64,000 nucleotides of DNA from Lepiota brunneoincarnata (lineage: Eukaryota; Basidiomycota; Agaricomycetes; Agaricales; Agaricaceae), in NCBI GenBank assembly GCA_023014365.1, contig JAEBUN010000018.1:806001-870000 (forward strand). The letters are read 5' to 3'. A program made the position numbers and the translations under genes. The notes beneath the pieces were generated by a model. That model searched no databases. It was given only the letters and a program-made list of their open reading frames with translations, and was not told the origin of the DNA. Within the stretch, counting starts at the first letter, position 1, and each line of letters opens with the position of its first letter. Below are positions 56,845 through 64,000 of this stretch, one piece after another.

Positions 56845-57243
56845 TCAATACCTTGATGAACACGAGACAAATAAGAAAACCCACCCGCGATGGCGATGGC
56901 GCCTCCCGGATCTGGATCGGGAGCCCCTCGACCATGACCTTGAGCCAGACCTTGACCTGGAGTCCCTAGACCAAGACCTGGACCTGGAGTCCCTTGAGCC
57001 AGACCTAGAGTGGGTAGAGTCCCTCGACCAAGATCTGGACCTAGAACCCCTTGACCTGGTGCGACCCCTATTCGCTTCGTCACGACGTTTATGCGCGTAT
57101 TGCTCGATGGCACGCCCGACCTGGCTTTCGCCTCGAGCGGCGAGCGCTGCGCTCTCAGTGCCCCCAGGAAGTGGGGCAGCGACAATGGTGATGGCAAGGA
57201 GAGAGCTAATGAAGAGGAGCGCAAAGGAAGAGAGAATCTGCAT
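56845..57243 (-). CDS. Small secreted Arg/Ser-repeat protein
   Basis: An intronless minus-strand frame of 132 aa. Residues 1-23 are a clear signal peptide (MQILSSFALLFISSLLAITI, then VAAPLPGG). A short neutral segment (ESAALAARGESQVGRAIEQY) leads to the dibasic sites KRR and NRGRTR, and residues ~60-118 are an imperfect repeat of SRSxSRDS/SRSxSRGS units, very rich in Arg and Ser, ending RRHRHRG and an aromatic/Cys tail (FLFVSCSSRY). RS repeats are normally nuclear (splicing factors), so their presence behind a signal peptide is odd. Possible readings are a cationic secreted effector or antimicrobial-like peptide, a Kex2-processed precursor, or a spurious frame over a minisatellite. No homologue is recognised. 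A TATAAAA lies 106 bp upstream. Confidence 0.55.
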   Translation of the reverse strand: MQILSSFALLFISSLLAITIVAAPLPGGTESAALAARGESQVGRAIEQYAHKRRDEANRGRTRSRGSRSRSWSRDSTHSRSGSRDSRSRSWSRDSRSRSGSRSWSRGSRSRSGRRHRHRGWVFLFVSCSSRY

Positions 57244-57348
57244 GATTGGTGCTGAGCTTAGGTTTCAAAGTAGTGATTGAACTTTGGTGAGAGAAGAAAA
57301 GAAACTCGAAAGGTTCTTGTGGTCTATTCCAACCCTTGAGAGGCTCGG

Positions 57349-57355
57349 TTTTATA
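57349..57355 (-). promoter_or_regulatory. TATA box of the Arg/Ser-repeat secreted protein gene
   Basis: TATAAAA on the minus strand lies 106 bp before the ATG at 57243, a normal distance for a fungal TATA with a ~70-nt leader. Supported by position and match only. Confidence 0.4.
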
Positions 57356-57871
57356 TCTGTGTGAGGCGGCGGACTGAACACGCCTTTTTGCAAATGATCA
57401 ATATTGGTCTCGGGATCAAAGGCAGGGGGCAGGATCGAGCATGTTCAGGTACTATCCCCGCAGGCGTTACGCTAGGCCCAACACCTGGTGTCAGAGGAAA
57501 CGCTAGAAGATAAGCCACCATCAGGACTGTTAATGAATTCGGGGCCTCGGTGCACTGCAGAAGTCTGCGTGGTCATCCTTGAAGGCAATAAAATATACAG
57601 ACTTAAACAACGTGTAGGAGAATGACATCTATTAGCCACTAGTTCAGTGGTGTAAAAGACCTGTTTGGTCGTCTATTCGGTTCGCGTTCGGAAAGCAGTA
57701 AAGCATGTTCACAGAGGCCCCGATATTACCTCCGGAAATACACTAGAACGCACAGCCTTACCCCGTCAGGCATGATGGACGTGATACTTTACGCAATAAA
57801 TTCGCGGATATGAATGATGTTGATTGTTGTGGAGGTAGGTGGGGAGCATCCAATGATGGATAATTTGATTT

Positions 57872-58043
57872 GGAAACCCGGTTTCCAGTAGAAATCCCAG
57901 GAGGTTTCTAATTTGTTATTCAGAAACCCGGTTTCCACCAGTCGGATCAGAGGGCAGCGTCGAAGTAGCAAAGGGAACAGCGGGCGAGGGCCCAGTAAGG
58001 CCGTTCATGGGGTATTCTTTTAATGACTAGAAACCGGGTTTTC
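57872..58043. repeat. Cluster of three GAAACCCGGTTTC-type palindromes
   Basis: GGAAACCCGGTTTCC at 57872-57886, GAAACCCGGTTTCCA at 57923-57937 and, in reversed form, GAAACCGGGTTTTC at 58030-58043. Each is a near-perfect inverted repeat with CCGG or CCCGG at its centre. It lies in the ~2.4-kb gap between two genes, so a binding-site cluster or a decayed small repeat are both possible. Confidence 0.5.
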
Positions 58044-59661
58044 AAATTGAATTAGCCTCCAGCGGTAGATACATAGTGTGATCCTCTATCAAAATCAAAA
58101 CGGCCTCGGTGGAGAGCTTATGTTGCTACTATACTAAACGCAGCTAAGGTTTTATTTGGGGGAACTGGCCTCGTGTAGCGGGCATAAACGCTAGAATTAC
58201 TCCGAGTGCCTATGTGTTGTGGATCATCGACGCTAGAACCGTCTCTGTGCCTTGGGAGTCGGCAAAATGCGATTGAGAGCGGTGCTGCTAACTTGTTCGG
58301 GATATAGGCACAGTTGTGTGCACACGACCTAGGCTGTTGAAGAACGCCCTGGGCATGCTTGTGTCGTCTAAGTACTTGGTATATCAGCGCTCACATCTGG
58401 ATGATGTTATTGAGACCCACCTATCCCAGGCTAGCTTGCAGGGCAGAATCACCGACTAAGGACGACCTTTGATGTGTCCTCCGGTGACCCCTCTCCAGCC
58501 GTTCGCATCGTGAAGTTTCAGCAACGCCTGATATGAAGCCATACCCCTCGGACCTTGCCGGACCTTACAGAAACTCCAGAAAGGGCACATACTAGAAGCG
58601 CGTTTGCGGCGGATAACCAACCAGTAAGGGAGGGTGGGAACATGTAAGAATAACGAATTCGCGACACCTCCGACACCGCGCCTGCATTGGGGAGCGTTGT
58701 GAATTTGGGGGGGATTGGAGACGCTTGCGATAGTGCACTCTCCATAATTGACTCCTAAAATGGGTCCAGCTCCAGCTCGTATGATGGGTGGGTTAATTCG
58801 CGCCTGGCTATTGCAAGACAGGAACATTACACATAGCTAGTCTTCGAGCCTCGTTGAATCCCCCCACCCAAACTGAGATAAACTACGTTATCGTATAAAT
58901 GAATAACACAGTTGTGTGGTCACCCAATATCCCACTTGGATGACCACGAGGCAGGGAGACCACGTTCCCGCCGCATCTCACTGAGCTCATCAGTCTGCCC
59001 CTCGGGCTTGAGTTGAGTGGCGACGAGACCCTCCAACTATTGTCTGATCAATCTGAGGATGCTGTTGTATCATTTTGTATAGGAGGGAGTGTATATGTAG
59101 GGGATGCCATTTGCTACGGCACCGCTTATGTAGGGAAGAGATTTTCATGTAAGTCCGGGATATCTGTAGGATTTTCGTAGACTCGCTACCAGTCCTTCGA
59201 CCGCTCGACTCTTGTTCCGTAATCAGATTTATTATATTATTTAGCCGAACAAGCCGAAACGCTCATATCAATCCTTCTTTTGAAGGAAGTCGGAGATTGA
59301 AAAGATAGTCACCGCTGGCGTGTGACTATTATTGAACGTGCAAGGTTGGATAGTCGACAAGCTCGGACGAATACTTCCATCCCGCCCCATACTGGCTCAA
59401 CCGTTATATTTCTGGGTAGACACATTCTATTACTTGTTCTATACGATTTCCGTGTATTTTGAAGCACAGAAATGGAGGGAGTGTGAAGGACAGCAAAGTG
59501 GACGGATGTCGCTTTCTGTCGCTCTATCGACGTCGGAGTTTGAAGTTTGGTGGTGAGAACCCAGTGACTGATGTGACCGTCCGACCTTGTCAGTCACACC
59601 AACTCACACGCCAGCAGAGGTTAAAGGGTCCTGCTTACGAGAATCAATTTCATAACGCTCC
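58044..59661. repeat. Intergenic region including right arm of inverted duplication
   Basis: 58600-58990 is the inverse counterpart of 46080-46480 (see left arm). The rest, up to the start of family C copy 2, shows only short unsupported frames; GAGGATGCTGTTGTATCATTTTGTATA near 59,055 parallels the inverse of ~46,040 at low similarity. Confidence 0.5.
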
Positions 59662-61306
59662 ATGTACCATCCGGAACGAACTCGGGGTGCTTCTGTCATT
59701 CCAAGGGCATTTGCTACAACGCCCCTGAATCACGATATCTGGCATGAAGTGCTCGAGTATCTTCGGTACGACACCGCAAATGATATCAGAAGCGATGTGC
59801 GCGCGAAAAGGATGGGCATCCTCAACATAGCGCTACTTTCTCCATCACTGACGTCCATTGCACTCGACGTGCTTTGGATGAATATGGGCTCGTTGGAACC
59901 TGTGGTCCAAGTTGTCAACTCCTTCGCATCCTCACTGGAAGACACATATATCAGGGGAGTGGAGCTTGAGGGTGACGAGGATATGGGGCATTATTGGGTG
60001 AGCTCTCTTGCTTTTCTTGGTGTTCTCACAGCTGATTACAAGCGTACACCCACAGAAGTTGGAAAGACCGATCGAAGACGGGACGGTACGTTCTCGCGTA
60101 CAAGAACATCTGGGTCAGGTACAAACTTTCTGCATCAGTGACGAAACATACGCAGCGGAAATGCACCTATGGCCTGTTCTTGCAACGTGCTTTGGGCGTA
60201 ACGGATTTCTCCTTCCCAATCTGCGAAGGCTTGAGCTGAACTTGGGGGACGTGACTTTGACTTTGCCTCTTGTTGTCCACCTCATCCCAATCATTTCATC
60301 TGCAATGACAAGCCTCGAGATAAACAGTTATTTCGACACTGACGCAGCGCAGATGTTATTCAGATTGCTCAAGTCTCACAGGTGTGGGCTGAAGAGGATT
60401 GACTCCGCCGGGTATTTCTCGCCGGATCTCCTTCTCACGTTGAAGTCTTTCAAGGGCTTGAAGAATTTGTCCGTTTATTACGGGGGCGACATCGTACAAC
60501 AGGAGCACTGGCTCCCCCTTTCTCAGATCCTGAAACAATTCACTTCTCTGACCACCCTCCGGATTCTTCTCGAGGAATCGTTGGATCGTGGGGCGTCCCC
60601 AGTTCACGACTCCGCTCTGGAGAGCCTCCACCTCGAAGGAGATGCCGATGCATTGCAGGACTTCTTGCTTAATCAGCTGACGTCGTCCTCTCTTCAGACT
60701 CTATCGTTGGAGGTTTCTGTGCACTCCAATCTATTCTGGGAACACATGTGCGAACGAGCCGCTTCAAACTTCCCCCGTCTCCACTCTTTCATTCTAACTT
60801 CGCATTACAGCCATGCACTGCTACCGCAAGACCTCCCACAGATCCTATCAAGACAATTGACGGACCTTCGGCTAAATTTTATATCCCAGCAATTGACCAC
60901 GGATGATCTCTTGGTGATGTTGAAAATATTACCACCTAATCTCCGCACGTTGTCAATCGATGCCTATTACCAAGTGCCCTTTTGCGCTTCAACTTTGGTT
61001 ACACTATCCCAACTGCCTCATTTATGCATTCTCGACCTTCACCTGGACTTTACGTTCCTACTTACACCACTGCCTGCTACAGGTTTCTCATCAATGAGCA
61101 CACTAGAGAAATTCCATACCCACCACGGTGAAGACACTCTCACGGCAATGGAGGTGACTGTGCTCACCCAAAACCTCGTTACCCTATTCCCGAGACTCAC
61201 AGCCACCGGACGTTCCTCCATGGAAGAGGATGGAACTCTCGGTGCACAGAAAATCATCAAACAACTTGAGTATAGAGTTGCCACCTCTGTCTTTGGCCGA
61301 GCGTGA
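59662..61306 (+). CDS. Family C copy 2: long F-box-like protein, two exons
   Basis: Exons 59662-59997 and 60056-61306, with a 58-nt intron (GTGAGC donor, CACAG acceptor) in phase 0; 528 aa. Exon 2 has 1,251 nt exactly as in copy 1. It starts MYHPERTRGASVIPRAFATT; the internal Met found in copy 1 at the F-box is Thr here, which supports the longer start. F-box-like head DIWHEVLEYLRYD and NIALLSPSLTSIALDVLWMN; LRRs as in copy 1 (LPNLRRLELNL, LKNLSVYYGGD, LTTLRILLEESL, LESLHLEGDADAL, LQTLSLEVSVH, LRTLSIDAYY). Strand is opposite to copy 1. All differences inside exon 2 are substitutions or balanced, so both arms seem functional. Confidence 0.72.
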
Positions 61307-61912
61307 ATTCTTGTTGAGGCTGCAACCCCCCGCCGTGCACACGCATAGGTGTCGGGATAGTATAAGATGAGATAGGTGCGAGGGAAAGGAAACTCAGTAG
61401 ATTTGCGTTCAATAGCCGACGCTTTGGAATGACTGATATCTTTTCCTTTCATGATCGGTGGTGAGAGTTTATCATAAAATATCCTTATCCTCCACGTTTC
61501 TGTCATGTATGTTTCTGCCGTTTACCGCTCTTTACATTTGCACTGTGAGGGGTCTAGGTAACGTAGATATTCTGAACTAAGAATTACGCCAAAACGAAAC
61601 AAGTGGAACAAGCCGAAACCAAACAAACAATGTGAAACAAGACTTCGAGGTGCGAACGTGATTGACAAAACGATCACGGGGTTTCGAAAACCGGAGAGAG
61701 AGCTTGAGAGAGAGAAATTGACAGAAACTTTGGGTTGCATATTGACTGGAGAACACCTCCGAGGTCTGTACTCTATATACCAGTAAATTACAAGAGATTC
61801 TGTGTTTCCTACACCCGACGTGGAGAGGAAAATGATAAGTAATACCGAACCAGAGAACGGGATAGAATACAGTACGGACTGTGATACCAGGTGTGGATTC
61901 ACCCTCACCCCC
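61307..61912. other. Intergenic region, no gene seen
   Basis: Contains a short GA-rich stretch at ~61,690-61,715. The last 100 bp would be the promoter side of the P450 relic. Confidence 0.4.
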
Positions 61913-62656
61913 ATGGATGCCCTTTTCTCACTCTTCTCTCCCCTTCATCATCTTGCTCCCCTCCTTCTCGCCTCTTCTGGCCTTGTCATCCGTTATTTCA
62001 CTACCTCGGCCCTCCGTCTCCCCACCTGGACCCAGGCCACTCCCCTTCATCGGAAATACTCTTCAGATGCCTATACAGCACCACAAAAGAGCTTCACCGA
62101 ACGGGGTGCTAAATACGGGGACATTTTGCGGTTGAAGGGATTTGGGCAGAACATGATCGCCCTCAATAGCCTCGAGGCCGCCCGGGACCTGCTGGACAAG
62201 CAGAGTTCCATATGTTCCGATCGACCGTGATTCGTTTCGCTTTCGGAGCTTATGGGTTGGAAACATGCAACGACGCATACTAGATATGACCGACGCTTTC
62301 GAAGACACAGACGGTGGATCAATCACATTTGCAATTGCTGCACCATTGAACGATTTCGACCCCTACAAACGAAGGAGATTCTCGCCTGACTCGAAGGAAT
62401 GATTCAAGACCCAGAAAATTTTGCAAAGCACTTCAAGAGGCATGTTGCAGCTACTATACTGAAAATCACCTATAATTGGGACGTGGTTTGTACAGACGAC
62501 CTACTGTTGCAGCTCACAGACAGAGCAACCACGTTGACAGTCAAGTCAGGTTCTGCCATGGGTTGGCCGGCGATCTCACTAAAGGGGGACGACCAACCAA
62601 TGAGCGAGACTCGAAATAGTATTCGGAGGTCAAGGAGGAACTACGTACTCCCATGA
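61913..62656 (+). pseudogene. N-terminal relic of a cytochrome P450 gene
   Basis: It starts MDALFSLFSPLHHLAPLLLA and SSGLVIRYF (membrane anchor). A second frame reads PPGPRPLPFIGNTLQMPI, the proline-rich hinge of microsomal P450s, and the first resumes with AKYGDILRLKGFGQNMIALN and SLEAARDLLDKQSSICSDRP before a stop at 62228-62230. Later pieces read LEGMIQDPENFAKHFKRHVA and ATILKITYNWDV, matching the helix C-D region of basidiomycete P450s. Frames change at least twice and the heme-binding Cys region is absent, so it is a truncated pseudogene. Confidence 0.65.
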
Positions 62657-62752
62657 GCTCGCCAGTATATATATTATCTGCTTGTGCTCCCTCACCCCCA
62701 ATAGGACGTGGTAATCGTGCCCTGCTCGCGAAAATCTAGCTCACAACACTCC

Positions 62753-64000
62753 ATGCATCATCTGGAACGAACTCGGGATGCCTCTGCCATTCCAAAGGGA
62801 TTCGCTACAATGCCACTGACCCACGATATTTGGCATGAAGTGCTCGAGTATTTCCGATGGGACAACGAATACAAGCCCAGCGAAAAGCGCGTGAAGAGGA
62901 TGTGCGCCCCCAATATAGCGCCTCGTTAGAAGCTGTAGTTCTCGGGTCATCAATTCCTCCGCATCCTCGCTTGAAAACACATATATCGAGGAATGGCGGG
63001 TTGAAGATAACGATAACGACAATAGGAAGTATTATTGGGTGAGCTCTCTTGCCTTTCTTGGTGTTCTCGTGGCTGATTTCAGGCGTACACCGATAGAAGT
63101 TGGAAAGACCGATTGAAGACGGGACAGTACGTTCTCGCGTACAAAGATACCTGGGTCAAACAAAAACTTTCTGCATCGATAGCTACACACACCAAACGGA
63201 AATGTACCTATGGCCTATGTTCGCAACGTGTTTTGGGCGTAATGGATTTCTCCTTCCGAATTTGCGGAGGCTCGAGCCGGACTTTGCCATGTTTTTGGAT
63301 TTTTCTCTGGTTATCCACCTAATCCCGATCCTTTCTCCTGCAATGATAAGCCGCAAGATAGACTGTTATTCTGACACTGGCGCAGTGCAGACGTTATTCA
63401 GATTGCTCAAGTCCCACAGGTGTGGGCTGAAGAGGATCGACGGCGCCGAGTATTTCTCGGCGGATCTCGTCTTTACATTGAAGTCTTTCAAGGACCTGAA
63501 GTCTTTTTCCATTTATTACGGACGGCTAATTAGGCACCGTACAGCAGGAGAATTGGTTTCCCCTTTCTCAGATCCTGAACCAGTTCACTTCTCTGACCAC
63601 GCTTCGGATCCGTCTCAAGGAGTCACTGGATTGTGGGGCATCAGTTCACAACTCCACTCTGGAGAGTCTCCACCTTGAAGGAAATGCCGACGCGTTGCAG
63701 AATTTCCTATTGAATCACCTGACGTCATCCTCTCTCCACACTCTATCATTGCAGGTTTCTGGGCGTGGTAATGTATCCTGGGAACACATATGCAAACGAG
63801 CCGCTTCGAACTTCTCCTATCTCCACTCTTTCACTCTAGCTTCGCGTCATAATCACCCACTGCTACTGCAAGACCTCCTGCTGATCCTGTCAAAGCAATT
63901 GACAGAGCTTCGGTTACATTTTAAGTCCAAGCAATTGACCACAGATGATCTCTTTGTGATGTTGAAGTTATTACCAACAAATCTCTGCACATTGTCGATC
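62753..64000 (+). pseudogene. Family C copy 3, broken and cut by the window end
   Basis: It starts MHHLERTRDASAIPKGFATM and DIWHEVLEYFRWD as in copies 1 and 2. Exon 1 has lost about 55 bases near 62,925, removing the ALLSPSLTSIALDVLW part of the F-box and shifting the frame. The GTGAGC donor (63039) and the acceptor before AAGTTGGAAAGACCG (63095) are kept. Exon 2 is recognisable (FATCFGRNGFLLPNLRRLEP, LKSHRCGLKRIDGAEYFSAD) but shifts frame near 63,525. The same LRR order then continues in another frame to the window end (for example the segment encoding LHTLSL at ~63,740). Confidence 0.65.

Noticed and set aside
56820..57224. Gly/Pro repeat frame on the minus strand overlapping the Arg/Ser gene
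   Set aside because: It is the second frame of the same minisatellite, has no signal peptide and no ATG-proximal context as good as the Arg/Ser frame.
58456..58827. Minus-strand 123-codon frame
   Set aside because: It lies within the inverted-duplication arm, and the counterpart near 46.4 kb does not keep it open.
1..64000. CRISPR array, rRNA genes, bacterial operons
   Set aside because: The repeats are long gene-sized duplications, not short spaced repeats; all genes show eukaryotic introns.

Overview
The window looks like a nuclear contig from a mushroom-forming basidiomycete (Agaricomycetes), but no species can be named from it. The grounds are dense short GT-AG introns (45-63 nt), several families of F-box-like proteins with degenerate leucine-rich tails, DUF6535 membrane proteins, a PIF/Harbinger DNA transposon, a heavily interrupted GH92 mannosidase and no bacterial-type operon signals. 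Roughly the left two thirds is a young, much rearranged tandem array of accessory genes. The right third holds single-copy metabolic genes between further F-box duplications.

Layout. 1-1.25 kb: a four-exon basic protein of unknown function (family G); its last exon recurs as decayed tails through the array. 1.5-34.7 kb: six intact copies and one truncated copy of a four-exon F-box gene on + (family A: 1497, 5288, 7878, 13405, 23199, 31570, 34374). A two-exon F-box gene on - (family B) lies tail-to-tail behind several of them: two intact copies (9956-11275, 15254-16576), one broken by a single-base frameshift (25048-26366) and one relic (3608-3890). Spacers carry relics of family G, of a third F-box family (D) and of what is probably an ABC transporter. 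A 2,528-bp Harbinger element (20192-22719) sits in one spacer, and its empty site is preserved at 12.9 kb. 27.6-38.2 kb: a directly duplicated DUF6535 gene, one copy open and one frameshifted. 38.5-39.1 kb: a chimeric G/A pseudogene.

39-64 kb: a small unrecognised two-exon gene, an aminoglycoside-phosphotransferase-like (APH) kinase gene (41948-43267), a long F-box gene (family C, -), a relic of the APH gene, a secreted GH92 alpha-mannosidase with a 6-nt micro-exon (47329-51209), a C relic, an intact D gene (54060-55547), a D relic, a secreted Arg/Ser-repeat protein (56845-57243), a second C gene on + forming an inverted duplication with the first, a P450 relic, and a third, broken C copy running off the end.

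How it fits together. If the A-D proteins are SCF adaptors, the region is a nursery for substrate-recognition subunits, amplified by unequal recombination and pruned by frameshift and truncation. Constant exon lengths across A copies, set against indel-rich spacers, suggest the coding parts are under selection. No CRISPR array, rRNA gene or convincing tRNA gene was seen. Exon boundaries were read by eye from splice signals, frame continuity and comparison of paralogues within the window.
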